A stretch of 64,000 nt of DNA. Source: DASQDN01 sp963844855 (GTDB taxonomy: Bacteria; Acidobacteriota; Terriglobia; Bryobacterales; Bryobacteraceae). The notes beneath the pieces are model-generated. The model searched no databases. It had not been told where the DNA came from and worked only from the letters and a program-made list of their open reading frames with translations. The translations under genes and the position numbers were made by a program. Where the stretch lies: contig CAWJQP010000071.1 in NCBI GenBank assembly GCA_963844855.1, forward strand, positions 186,001 to 250,000, read 5' to 3'. Shown piece by piece: positions 34,586 to 43,394 of the stretch. Within the stretch, counting starts at the first letter, position 1. Each line of letters opens with the position of its first letter.

Positions 34586-35067
34586 ATGATGAAAACGATT
34601 GCCGCCACGATACTCACGCTCGCTATGGCCGTGACAACGTTTGCGCAAGGACCGGGAGGTCGTGGGGGCACACCTCCGACGCCCGAACAGATGATTGAGC
34701 GCCGCATTCAGATGCTGACGACGCTACTGACGCTCGACGCGACTCAACAGCAACAAGCTAAAACTATCTTCACGAATGCCGCTACCGCTAGCCAGGCGCT
34801 GCGAGAGCCTTCGAAGGCGGCGCACGATGCTTTGCAGGCTGCGGTGAAAGGTGGAGCATCCGATGGGCAATTGACCAGCTCGCGGCCCAGGTTGGTTCTT
34901 TCAACGGACAGGCAGCGGCAATTCACGCCAAATCTCAATCGAAGTTTAGGGCCCTGCTGAACTCTGCACAAAAGGAAAAGCTCGACAGCACCGAGGGCTT
35001 GCGTGGACCTGGGGGCCCTGGCGGTCCTGGCGGTCCCGGCGGCTTTGGTGGACGCCCGCCCTTCTAA
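34586..35067 (+). pseudogene. Spy/CpxP-like periplasmic protein, frameshifted
   Basis: A signal peptide (MMKTIAATILTLAMAVTTFAQ) is followed by GPGGRGGTPPTPEQMIERR and an LTxxQ-type helical core (LLTLDATQQQQAKTIF). The first frame departs from this pattern after residue 94 and stops at 34960. One G seems to be missing from GGG at 34865-34867; in the restored frame the protein continues AIDQLAAQVGSFNGQAAAIH and ends in repeated GPGG units at TAA 35065-35067, about 160 residues. The family is a set of small periplasmic chaperones or metal-stress proteins often under CpxR control. Confidence 0.7.
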
Positions 35068-35099
35068 CACATTTTCGAGAACTTCCTCTTCTTCCTGAC

Positions 35100-35135
35100 G
35101 CCCGTTCCGATCTTGAGGTCGGAACGGGCTTTTTT
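35100..35135 (+). terminator. Rho-independent terminator after the Spy-like gene
   Basis: An 11-base-pair stem, GCCCGTTCCGA (35100-35110) with TCGGAACGGGC (35119-35129), has an 8-base loop and is followed by six T residues (35130-35135). It separates the Cpx-like operon from the cobalamin riboswitch. Confidence 0.9.
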
Positions 35136-35153
35136 GCTATAGTGCAAAGTACT

Positions 35154-35338
35154 GTCGGTACAGCTGAATTTCGAGCTGTTGAAAGAGGGAATCCGGTTCG
35201 AATCCGGAACTGCCCCGCAGCGGTATGCAGGAACGAAAGCCGCAACACAGGCACTGGCCTCCACAAGGCTGGGAAGCCGCGGTAAGTAGAACCAACCGGC
35301 CAAGCCGGTTTCGCCTGCAAGTCCGAAGACCTGCCGAT
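35154..35338 (+). promoter_or_regulatory. Cobalamin (AdoCbl/B12) riboswitch
   Basis: The conserved core is clear: GGTTCGAATCCGGAACTGCC CCGC in the first half, CACTGGC and GGGAAG in the middle, and the B12 box AGTCCGAAGACCTGCC at 35320-35335. Closing stem P1 can form between GTCGG (35154-35158) and CCGAT (35334-35338). A small hairpin, CCAGGC with GCCTGG, follows at about 35343-35361. The receptor gene starts 107 bases further on, so control is probably on the leader or its ribosome site: high cobalamin should reduce receptor expression. Confidence 0.92.
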
Positions 35339-35445
35339 GGTTCCAGGCCCTTTACGCCTGGATTTCAGGACATGCGCCTTCGGGGGAAGAGCGATGATAC
35401 CGCCAGCCCTCTCTGCGTTTCCTCCACAATTCCATGGTGAGGTGA

Positions 35446-37707
35446 ATGATGAGAGCTATACTTCTAATTTTTCTTACGGCCGCGCTTGCCTTTGCGCAAA
35501 TAAACGGCCGTGTTCTCGATCCTTCGGGATCGCCTGTTCCAGACGCCCGTGTTTCCGTCGTTCATCGATCGTCCACATCACGCGTCTTTGTTACCACTGA
35601 CAGCGGCGGCAACTATTCTTTCGAAGGACTGCGCGCCGGGGCTTGGTTAATCGAAGCGCAAGCAAATGGATTCGGTTCGTCAAAGGCTGAAAACGTTGAA
35701 CTCGTAGCCGATGAAAGCAAGACGCTCGATCTGACGCTGGAACTCCCACTGGTTAGCACACAAGTGCAGGTCACGGCAGCGGGAGGGGCTCAAACGATCG
35801 ATGAGCAAGCGAAGGCCCTCACTGTCATCGACGCCCAGCAGCTTACCGATCGCGCGGAATACTCAGTTGCTGACGCGATTCGAAGCGTGCCAGGCATTCG
35901 AGTGCAACAACTTGGTGGGCCGGGCAGCTTCGTGCGTGTGCTTACGCGAGGCCTGCGTGCGACGGATACGTCGGTTCTGATCGATGGCTTTCGTCTTCGA
36001 GATGCGGCATCGCCGCAAGGGGATGCGAGCGCATTTATTGGGGATCTTCTGCTCGCCGATACCGATCGCATCGAAGTTCTACGTGGATCGGGGACCTCGC
36101 TCTATGGTACACATGCAACGGGTGGAGTGATCAATATCATCACTGCCGCCGGCTCCTCAGGTTTTCACGGAGAAGTCGGCGCTGAAGGCGGCGGGCTGGG
36201 CTTATTCCAGGGACTAGCTAAGGCTAGCGGCGGCGCTTTCGATCACAGGCTACGTTTCTCGTTAGGCGCGACTCACTTGAATGTCACGAAGGGCATCGAT
36301 GGGAACGATCGTGCGCGCAACTCGCTGGGTCACGGATCAGTCCAGTATCGGTTGGGCTCTGCGACAGAATTGAGCGCACGGATTCTAGCGAATGACAGTT
36401 TTGCGCAATTGAATAGCTCTCCGTTTCTCGACGAGAACTCACAACCTGTCCTGGCGCCGGACGATCCGGACAGCAGTCGCGCGGCCGGCTATTTCTCGGG
36501 TCTTTTTGCCTTATCGCATCACTGGTCCCCTACGACCACGACACGAGTCAGTTATCAGGGTGTGACGACACGCCGCGATAACCCGAATGGACCCGGGGGA
36601 ATCGGCTTCCAACCAGAGGTGAACTCATCCGACGAGTTCAATGGTCGCCTCGATACCATTCAGGCGCGTACGGACTTTCAGCTGGCGCGACACTGGATCA
36701 CTGCCGGGTATGAATGGGAGCGCGAGTACTTCGACAACATCTCGCGGCCCGTCGACGCGCGGCTTCAAATCGATCAGTCCAGCCATGCCTTGTTTGCGCA
36801 GGACCAGTTGCAGTTGCTCGATCGTCGATTACAAGTTTCTCTTTCCGGACGCCTGCAGGGTTTCCAACTGAATCAACCACAGTTCAGCGACGACTCAAGC
36901 ATCTACAGTAAGGCGACGCTAGACTCTCCTCCACGAGCGCTAACTGGGGATGCATCGCTGGCATATTTCGCGCAGTCAACAGGTACGAAGGTACGTGCTC
37001 ACGTCGGAAATGGCTATCGAGTACCGTCGCTGTACGAGCGTTTCGGCGCGTCGTATTTCTTCGGCAGCTTCAGCGCACTTGGTGATCCGGCGTTGAGACC
37101 GGATCGTCTGCTCGCTCTCGATGGTGGCTTTGATCAATACGTCGGTTCCAGGACCAAGGTGAGCGCCACCTATTTTTACACTCGAATACAGGAGACGATC
37201 GTATTTGACTTCAGCGGCTACATCAATCCTGAAACCGATCCGTACGGACGGTTTGGCGGCTACAGAAATACCGGCGGCGGTCTTGCTCGTGGCGTCGAAC
37301 TGAGCTTGGAGACAGCGCCCATCCGTAATATGACGGTGCGATCCTCATACACGTTCACCAACGCCGACGAGCGGGTTTCGATCTTTGCGAATGGCGACCT
37401 CCGAACCGTTCGCGTCTCTGATCACATGTTCACGACAACCGCGACGCAACGCTTCGGGCGCTCCTTCGATGTCACGTTCGACATCTTCGCGTCGAGCGAT
37501 TACCTGATGACATTGGGATCGCTTCCCGTAACCTTCGATGGTCCCGTGAAGGCTGATCTGTCTGCCAACTATACGCGTGCTTTAACCGACAACACTAGCT
37601 TGCGGTTCTTCACACGTGTCGACAATTTCCTGAATCGTACATACTCGGAAGATGGTTTCCGTGCTCCTAAGGCTTGGGCCACATTCGGTATGCGGTTTCT
37701 GTTCTGA
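35446..37707 (+). CDS. TonB-dependent receptor, BtuB-like, with carboxypeptidase-regulatory-like domain
   Basis: A 753-residue outer-membrane receptor. After a signal peptide ending near FAQ, residues about 20-105 form a CarboxypepD_reg-like beta sandwich (INGRVLDPSGSPVPDARVSV, then FEGLRAGAWLIEAQANGF). The plug follows (SVADAIRSVPGIRVQQLGG, VLIDGFRLRD, IEVLRGSGTSLYGTHATGGVINI). A 22-strand barrel ends in a terminal Phe. The cobalamin riboswitch upstream identifies B12 or another corrinoid as the likely ligand. pdxH follows after 6 bases. No TonB box is obvious. Confidence 0.88.
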   Translation: MMRAILLIFLTAALAFAQINGRVLDPSGSPVPDARVSVVHRSSTSRVFVTTDSGGNYSFEGLRAGAWLIEAQANGFGSSKAENVELVADESKTLDLTLELPLVSTQVQVTAAGGAQTIDEQAKALTVIDAQQLTDRAEYSVADAIRSVPGIRVQQLGGPGSFVRVLTRGLRATDTSVLIDGFRLRDAASPQGDASAFIGDLLLADTDRIEVLRGSGTSLYGTHATGGVINIITAAGSSGFHGEVGAEGGGLGLFQGLAKASGGAFDHRLRFSLGATHLNVTKGIDGNDRARNSLGHGSVQYRLGSATELSARILANDSFAQLNSSPFLDENSQPVLAPDDPDSSRAAGYFSGLFALSHHWSPTTTTRVSYQGVTTRRDNPNGPGGIGFQPEVNSSDEFNGRLDTIQARTDFQLARHWITAGYEWEREYFDNISRPVDARLQIDQSSHALFAQDQLQLLDRRLQVSLSGRLQGFQLNQPQFSDDSSIYSKATLDSPPRALTGDASLAYFAQSTGTKVRAHVGNGYRVPSLYERFGASYFFGSFSALGDPALRPDRLLALDGGFDQYVGSRTKVSATYFYTRIQETIVFDFSGYINPETDPYGRFGGYRNTGGGLARGVELSLETAPIRNMTVRSSYTFTNADERVSIFANGDLRTVRVSDHMFTTTATQRFGRSFDVTFDIFASSDYLMTLGSLPVTFDGPVKADLSANYTRALTDNTSLRFFTRVDNFLNRTYSEDGFRAPKAWATFGMRFLF

Positions 37708-37713
37708 ACAACC

Positions 37714-38349
37714 ATGGACCTTTCCGAACTCCGGCTTGGCTATACGAAATCTGGTTTGTTGGAAGCCGAGATCCATCCCGATCCGTTTCTCCAATTCGAA
37801 TTGTGGATGAACCAGGCGATCGAGATGCGATTCCTCGAACCGAACGCGATGACGCTGGCCTCAACAGACGCGTCCGGGCAGCCGAATGCGCGTACGGTTC
37901 TGCTGAAGGGCTTCGACCACAGAGGCTTTGTTTTCTACACCAACTATGAAAGCCGAAAGGCGCGGGAAATCAGGGAGAATCCGAGAGTAGCTCTGCTCTT
38001 CTATTGGGATGTGCTCGAGCGTCAGATTCGAATTCAAGGACGAGCTTCTCACGTCTCTGCCCAGGAGTCTGACGAGTATTTTGCCAGCAGGCCGACTGGG
38101 CATCAGATTGGAGCGTGGGTATCGGATCAGAGCTCCGTCATTGCAAATCGGCAAATCATAGAAGAGAATCTCGCGACGATGGCGAAGCGCTTCGAGCCCG
38201 GACCCGTTCCGCGTCCTCCGCATTGGGGTGGTATTCGGGTCACGCCACACTTGATGGAGTTCTGGCAGGGGCGGCCGAATCGTCTACATGATCGGCTCGA
38301 ATATCGTTTGGTGGACGGGAAGTGGATCGTCCACCGCCTCGCCCCTTGA
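37714..38349 (+). CDS. pdxH: Pyridoxamine/pyridoxine 5'-phosphate oxidase
   Basis: A 211-residue FMN enzyme of normal length. Recognisable are RTVLLKGFDHRGFVFYTNYESRK split over FMN and substrate sites, RQIRIQGRASHVS, SRPTGHQIGAWVSDQS, and the C-terminal EFWQGRPNRLHDRLEY. It makes pyridoxal 5'-phosphate. Its close position after the cobalamin receptor suggests cotranscription and possible riboswitch control. Confidence 0.95.
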   Translation: MDLSELRLGYTKSGLLEAEIHPDPFLQFELWMNQAIEMRFLEPNAMTLASTDASGQPNARTVLLKGFDHRGFVFYTNYESRKAREIRENPRVALLFYWDVLERQIRIQGRASHVSAQESDEYFASRPTGHQIGAWVSDQSSVIANRQIIEENLATMAKRFEPGPVPRPPHWGGIRVTPHLMEFWQGRPNRLHDRLEYRLVDGKWIVHRLAP

Positions 38350-38361
38350 CTCGTGCAAAGG

Positions 38362-39732
38362 CTAGTTCAATGAGGCGTCGATATCGGCCTGGCTTTCGCG
38401 CACGCCGCCTCGATCGCCAGTTTCCTTAACCCACGTGTCGAGCTTTTGCGCATACTGCTTGATTAGGCGCGCATTCTCAGATTTAGTCGCGAGGTTGTTG
38501 ACTTCATGCGGATCCGCGATCACATCATAAAACTCGACATCCGGTTTACGTGGAGCCATAAAAAGCTGCTGAGTCGTATTGAGCTTGCCCTCCGCGTGAA
38601 GCTTCTTCATCACGCTCAACGTCGGGTACTGCGTCTCGATGTAATTGTTGAACTGAGTGTATGGACGCTCAGGCATGAAGTTGCGAATGTATTTGTACTG
38701 CTTGTCGCGTACGCAACGGATGCGGTCGACCGTCATGTCACACCGGTCCCGCGCGGCGACAATGTAGTCTCGCTGTTTTCCTTCGGCGCCGTACCCTTTG
38801 CCATACAATGGCCGTCCATGAAATAGTTCTGGCAGAGGAATCCCGGCCGCCATAAGCGTCGTCGCGGTCATGTCGAGCGATAGGACAGGATCTTCTCTCA
38901 CCGTAGCCGGGTTCACGACACCCGGCCAGCGCAACATCATTGGAACATGTATGCCTGCATCGTACAGCCATTGCTTTCCACGCAACAGACACCGGCCGTT
39001 GTCACCCATGAAGAAGATGACCGTCTGGTCGAGTAGCCCGTCCTTCTTCAATTCTTCGAGAAGTACACCGACCTTGCGATCCAGCAGATTCACAGTATCG
39101 AGATAATTCGCCATCTCGTCTCGGATCACGGCATGATCCGCATAGTATGGCGGGAGCGGTATCGACGCCGGATCGACAAGTTTCTTTTGTGTTCGAGCCT
39201 CTTTGAAAGCCGGTCCTTTGTGTGTTTCCCTGAAATTGATCTGAGCGAAGAATGGTTGACCGGCCTTGCGTTCACGCCAATGAGTTCCGTCAAAAGGCTT
39301 CGGCGCCGTAAAGTTGAAATCGGTCTTTCCCGCGCCGCTAACCTTATCTGTGACTTTCAAAATATTCGCGGTGAAATATCCCTGCCGGCGCAGTCTCTCC
39401 GTTATCAGTTCGACTCCGTTAGGTAGCGCATAATCGTCCTTTCTATGGCTTCGATGATTGTGCGCTCCGGTGGTGGTCTGGTATACGCCGGTATTAAAGG
39501 CCGATCGGCTGGCCGAACATACCGGCGCCGTTGTGAATGCTCGGGCAAAGCGTGCTCCCTCTGAAGCGAACTGATCGAGGTTCGGAGTGTGGACGATCGG
39601 ATACCCATAGCAATGCAATTGGGGACCGAGATCCTCTGCGAGAATCCACAAAATATTTGGTCTCGAGGACGGCTGCGAGTGCAGGATCGCCGGCATGCCG
39701 GCATACAGGAGTTGTCGTCGTGTTAGGGGCAT
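38362..39732 (-). CDS. Sulfatase, exported
   Basis: A 456-residue sulfatase of the alkaline phosphatase superfamily. A twin-arginine-like signal (LTRRQLLYAGMPAILHSQ) precedes RPNILWILAEDLG with the metal Asp pair. The formylglycine site is VCSASRSAF with Cys72 (CxAxR), and FFMGDNGRC supplies later metal ligands. It would remove sulfate esters from glycans or small molecules after Cys-to-formylglycine conversion by an unlinked enzyme. It is divergent from an Oar-type receptor, a layout that suggests use of a sulfated polymer. Confidence 0.87.
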   Translation of the reverse strand: MPLTRRQLLYAGMPAILHSQPSSRPNILWILAEDLGPQLHCYGYPIVHTPNLDQFASEGARFARAFTTAPVCSASRSAFNTGVYQTTTGAHNHRSHRKDDYALPNGVELITERLRRQGYFTANILKVTDKVSGAGKTDFNFTAPKPFDGTHWRERKAGQPFFAQINFRETHKGPAFKEARTQKKLVDPASIPLPPYYADHAVIRDEMANYLDTVNLLDRKVGVLLEELKKDGLLDQTVIFFMGDNGRCLLRGKQWLYDAGIHVPMMLRWPGVVNPATVREDPVLSLDMTATTLMAAGIPLPELFHGRPLYGKGYGAEGKQRDYIVAARDRCDMTVDRIRCVRDKQYKYIRNFMPERPYTQFNNYIETQYPTLSVMKKLHAEGKLNTTQQLFMAPRKPDVEFYDVIADPHEVNNLATKSENARLIKQYAQKLDTWVKETGDRGGVRESQADIDASLN

Positions 39733-39822
39733 CAGACAGACACCATTCTATGCAATACGATGCATATGCCGACCATCTTTTCGCCCACGCTATCTGTGGA
39801 TAGGCAATGTTTCGGCTTGATA

Positions 39823-39828
39823 TATAAT
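39823..39828 (+). promoter_or_regulatory. Putative -10 element of the Oar-like receptor gene
   Basis: A perfect TATAAT, with no convincing -35 element, would start transcription about 60 bases before ATG 39898. It lies inside the upstream extension of the open frame, which argues for the later start codon. Confidence 0.4.
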
Positions 39829-39897
39829 CCGAGTCGATACGAAGACGGTACCGGACGGACGACTCGCCGATCGGTATCACGAGGGGGAAAGGGTAGT

Positions 39898-42800
39898 ATG
39901 CAGGTTTTTTCAAACAAACTGGTTGGACTCGTGCTGTTTACAGCGGGGTTAGCCTTATCTCAATCCTATACGGCTGCTCTTCGAGGCGTTGTCTCCGACT
40001 CTTCTGGCGCAGCTATTCCGTCTGCTCAGGTTGTCGCAACCGAGGTAGATCGCAACGTCAAACACTCTGCTGTAACCGACGAAGGTGGGCGTTACTATTT
40101 ATCGGCGCTGCCGCCGGGAAAGTACACGCTTACGATTGAAGCGCAGGGGTTCAACCGGCACTCACAGAGCGCGTTTCCGTTGACTGTGCAGCAGCAGGCA
40201 ACCATCGACGTACAGCTACAGGTGGGCCAGGTTTCCTCTACAGTTGAAGTAACCGCCAGCGCGCCGCTTCTGAATACGACGATTTCGTCCCTGGGTCAGG
40301 TGATCGAGAACAAGTACATCGTTACCTTGCCCAACATCGGCCGCGATCCGCTAGGATTGGCTTACTTAACACCGGGCGTCGTCGGCTCTGCCGGCCGGCC
40401 CGGTGATAACAGTACCAATTTCGTCGCGAACGGTGGTCGTAACTCGACGGCTGATGTTCTTGTCGATGGCGCCACCGTAACGACGGTGGAGCAGAATTCC
40501 GGCATCACGGATTTGAAGTATAAGCCTTCCGTTGACGCGGTCCAGGAGTTCAAGATTCAGACGAACTTCTTCCCGGCCGAGTACGGCCAGACCGGTGGAG
40601 CGGCAATTCAGATCATCACTAAATCGGGCAGTAATGAATTCCACGGGACAGGGTTCTACTTCCTTCGCCATTCGGACTTTAACGCGAACAACTGGTTCTC
40701 AAACAGAAACAGACAAACGCTTCCTTATTTTCGCCGCGACCAGTTTGGCGGTGTCTTGGGTGGTCCCATCATCAAGAACAAAACGTTCTTCTTCGCGACC
40801 TACGAGAACACGAAACAGAAGCAGCCGGTTACTGAGAACCAAACGGTTCCGACGGCCCTTCAGCGCGAAGGCAACTTCTCCCAGACGCTGAACTCGAGTG
40901 GACAAATGATCACGATCTACAACCCTCGGGATACCTTCATGAATGCGAGCAATGTATTGGAACGCCGCCCCTTCGCCGGCAACATAGTTCCAAAGTCGAT
41001 GATGGACCCGATCGCGCTGAAGATGCTGGAGTACTTCCCTCTACCGAATCAGCCCGGAACGATTACCGGTACTCAGAATTGGTTTGCGCAAGGCGTGAAT
41101 CAGAGTCCCAGCCAAAAGATGGATTTCAAGGGCGATCACAACTTCACCGATCGTGATCGTTTGACCGGACGCTATAGCTTCGGCAGGAGCGATGGTGTGC
41201 CTGCCAACCTCTTTGGAGAAGGCAATCCGGCCTATACGTTCAACAACGGTCCGAATGGAACCCGCACAAGCTCAGTAGTAGCCGATTACACTCGTGTCCA
41301 GAGCGCAAGCACGATTTGGACAGTTCGGTACGGTTTAATCTACTCTGACTTCTATCGTAATTCGATGGTCACAGATTTCGACGTAACCACTCTTGGGCTG
41401 CCGAAGGAGATGGCGACGAATGCGACTCATAAAGTGTTCCCGACGATTGCTCCCGAAAGCTACATGGACATCGGCACGGAAGGCTGGGTCGTTATGGATC
41501 GTCAGGAGGGTGTCCACCAGTTCTCGGGCGCGCTAACAAAGACTCTCAACGCGCACAACGTGAAGTTCGGTGGCGAGCTCCGGAACAACTTCCTTGACTA
41601 CGCGCAGCCCGGATATCCTTCTGGACGTTTTGCGTTCGGGGCGCAGACCACGCGCAAATTGCAGAATGGCGGCTCGGCGAATCTCGAGGGGAATGGTCTG
41701 GCATCCATGTTGATCGGTTGGGGGAATGGGTCCGACTATCACATCGATCCCAAAGTTTTCTCCCGCTCACGCTATATGGGTTTCTATGTCCAGGACGATT
41801 GGAAAGTGACGCGGAATTTAACGCTGAACCTCGGTTTGCGCTACGAGCTCGATATTCCTCGCTGGGAAACGCAGAATCGCTACAGTTACTGGGATCTCGA
41901 TGCCGCGTCCCCGATTCAAGTGCCAGGAATGAATCTGAAGGGCGTGATGAAGTTTGTGGATGACGACACCCGGTCGCCGTTCAACACGGACGCCAATAAC
42001 TTCAGTCCGCGAATTGGCTTCGCATGGGCGGTGAATGAGAAGACGTCGATCCGCAGCGGCGGCGCAATCCTCTATAGTCTTTCTCGGGCAACAGTGAATG
42101 GGCATACTGGAGCTGCCTTCAACGTGAACTCGCAAGTCACCTGGACGCTTGACAACAATGCGACCCAGTTCGGTACCCTGGCAAATCCCTATCCACAGGG
42201 AATGCTCCTCCCTCCTGGAAGCTCGCTGGGAGATCGGACATTCCTCGGATTGAACGCGGGCACCATTTCACGAGACAACATGAATCCCGAAATGTATTCC
42301 TGGAACTTCTCGATTCAGCGGGAATTGCCATGGCAATCGGTGTTGGAGGTGAACTATACGGGAAGCCGCGGTGTCCACCTCTTAATGCCGAATACAGGTC
42401 TGGATCTGCTGGCTCCGGAATACTGGACACTAGGGCGATCAGTATTGCAGGATCAGCGCGTTGCGAATCCGTTCTATGGCGTCATCACGGACCCACAGGC
42501 CGTCGACCACAACAAAGCCACCATTCAGCTGTATCGTCTGCTCCGAGGCATGCCTCAGTACAATGGCGCCAGCCGCTCGGAACGCAATGCGGCTGACTCC
42601 ATCTACAATGCCCTCCAAATGAAGTGGGAGAAGCGCTTCTCTGACGGCGTGAACATTCTCACTCACTACACATGGGCCAAGACGATGGACAATGCGTCAG
42701 TAAGCGCGGGTAACGTCACCTGGCTCGGTGGAACTACGAGCATGCAGAATCCACTTAACTATGACCTCGAACGGTCGTTGTCGGCGCACGATATTCCGCA

Positions 42801-43335
42801 TCGCTTCGTAGCTACCGGCTCGTGGAGTTTGCCCTTCGGCTCTGGACGTAAATTCGGATCGAGCGTGAACCGCATCGTCGATGGCTTCCTTGGTGGATGG
42901 GAAATCAGCGGCATTCTCACGTTGCAGTCCGGAGTTCCGCTGCAGGTCACACAAAGCGGAGGAACGCTGTGGAATGGTACGCAACGTCCGCATCTCGGAG
43001 GAGATCCTTCCACGTCAGGCGCCGTACAGGATCGGCTCAATGCATATTTCAACAATTCGGCGTTCGCGCAGCCGCAAGTCGATCAGTTCGGGACGGCGCC
43101 GCGATATCTCGGATATCGTGGTCCGGGCGTCCGTACGATGGATGCTGCGTTGTTGAAGAGCTGGCGGGTAACCGAAGGTCAGCGAGTCGAGTTCCGCTTA
43201 GAAGCGCAGAACGCAACGAATACGCCGATCTTCAACGATCCCAATGGTAGTTTCGGTTCGAGCAGTTTTGGTCAGATCACAGGAACCCGGATTGGGCCGC
43301 GCAACGTTCAGCTTGGATTCAAGTATTACTTTTGA
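39898..43335 (+). CDS. Oar-like TonB-dependent receptor with carboxypeptidase-regulatory-like domain
   Basis: The frame is open from 39760. ATG 39898 follows GAGGGGGAAAGGG and begins a signal peptide (MQVFSNKLVGLVLFTAGLALS), so it is chosen: 1145 residues. Residues about 25-105 are a CarboxypepD_reg-like domain (LRGVVSDSSGAAIPSAQVVA). A plug-like region follows (NFVANGGRNSTADVLVDGA, EFKIQTNFFPAEYGQTGGAAIQ). A long beta barrel ends in YYF. This architecture is highly expanded in Acidobacteria and related to Myxococcus Oar. Substrate unknown; the divergent sulfatase hints at a sulfated glycan. Confidence 0.9.
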   Translation: MQVFSNKLVGLVLFTAGLALSQSYTAALRGVVSDSSGAAIPSAQVVATEVDRNVKHSAVTDEGGRYYLSALPPGKYTLTIEAQGFNRHSQSAFPLTVQQQATIDVQLQVGQVSSTVEVTASAPLLNTTISSLGQVIENKYIVTLPNIGRDPLGLAYLTPGVVGSAGRPGDNSTNFVANGGRNSTADVLVDGATVTTVEQNSGITDLKYKPSVDAVQEFKIQTNFFPAEYGQTGGAAIQIITKSGSNEFHGTGFYFLRHSDFNANNWFSNRNRQTLPYFRRDQFGGVLGGPIIKNKTFFFATYENTKQKQPVTENQTVPTALQREGNFSQTLNSSGQMITIYNPRDTFMNASNVLERRPFAGNIVPKSMMDPIALKMLEYFPLPNQPGTITGTQNWFAQGVNQSPSQKMDFKGDHNFTDRDRLTGRYSFGRSDGVPANLFGEGNPAYTFNNGPNGTRTSSVVADYTRVQSASTIWTVRYGLIYSDFYRNSMVTDFDVTTLGLPKEMATNATHKVFPTIAPESYMDIGTEGWVVMDRQEGVHQFSGALTKTLNAHNVKFGGELRNNFLDYAQPGYPSGRFAFGAQTTRKLQNGGSANLEGNGLASMLIGWGNGSDYHIDPKVFSRSRYMGFYVQDDWKVTRNLTLNLGLRYELDIPRWETQNRYSYWDLDAASPIQVPGMNLKGVMKFVDDDTRSPFNTDANNFSPRIGFAWAVNEKTSIRSGGAILYSLSRATVNGHTGAAFNVNSQVTWTLDNNATQFGTLANPYPQGMLLPPGSSLGDRTFLGLNAGTISRDNMNPEMYSWNFSIQRELPWQSVLEVNYTGSRGVHLLMPNTGLDLLAPEYWTLGRSVLQDQRVANPFYGVITDPQAVDHNKATIQLYRLLRGMPQYNGASRSERNAADSIYNALQMKWEKRFSDGVNILTHYTWAKTMDNASVSAGNVTWLGGTTSMQNPLNYDLERSLSAHDIPHRFVATGSWSLPFGSGRKFGSSVNRIVDGFLGGWEISGILTLQSGVPLQVTQSGGTLWNGTQRPHLGGDPSTSGAVQDRLNAYFNNSAFAQPQVDQFGTAPRYLGYRGPGVRTMDAALLKSWRVTEGQRVEFRLEAQNATNTPIFNDPNGSFGSSSFGQITGTRIGPRNVQLGFKYYF

Positions 43336-43351
43336 GTTGGAAGGGCATTCC

Positions 43352-43378
43352 CTGGGCAGGCGGTCTCCGCCTGCCCAG
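43352..43378. terminator. Hairpin between convergent genes, probable bidirectional terminator
   Basis: A perfect 12-base-pair stem, CTGGGCAGGCGG with CCGCCTGCCCAG and a TCT loop, lies between the Oar-like gene and the antiporter gene, whose 3' ends face each other. There is no T-tract on either side, so intrinsic termination may be weak. Confidence 0.55.
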
Positions 43379-43394
43379 AGGGGCTTGAATCCGA

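Noticed and set aside
35185..35215. GGTTCGAATCC, resembling a tRNA T-loop
   Set aside because: It is part of the cobalamin riboswitch core; no acceptor stem or anticodon arm surrounds it.
39760..39897. N-terminal extension of the Oar-like receptor frame
   Set aside because: It contains the TATAAT box and overlaps the 5' region of the divergent sulfatase gene; a proper signal peptide begins at 39898.
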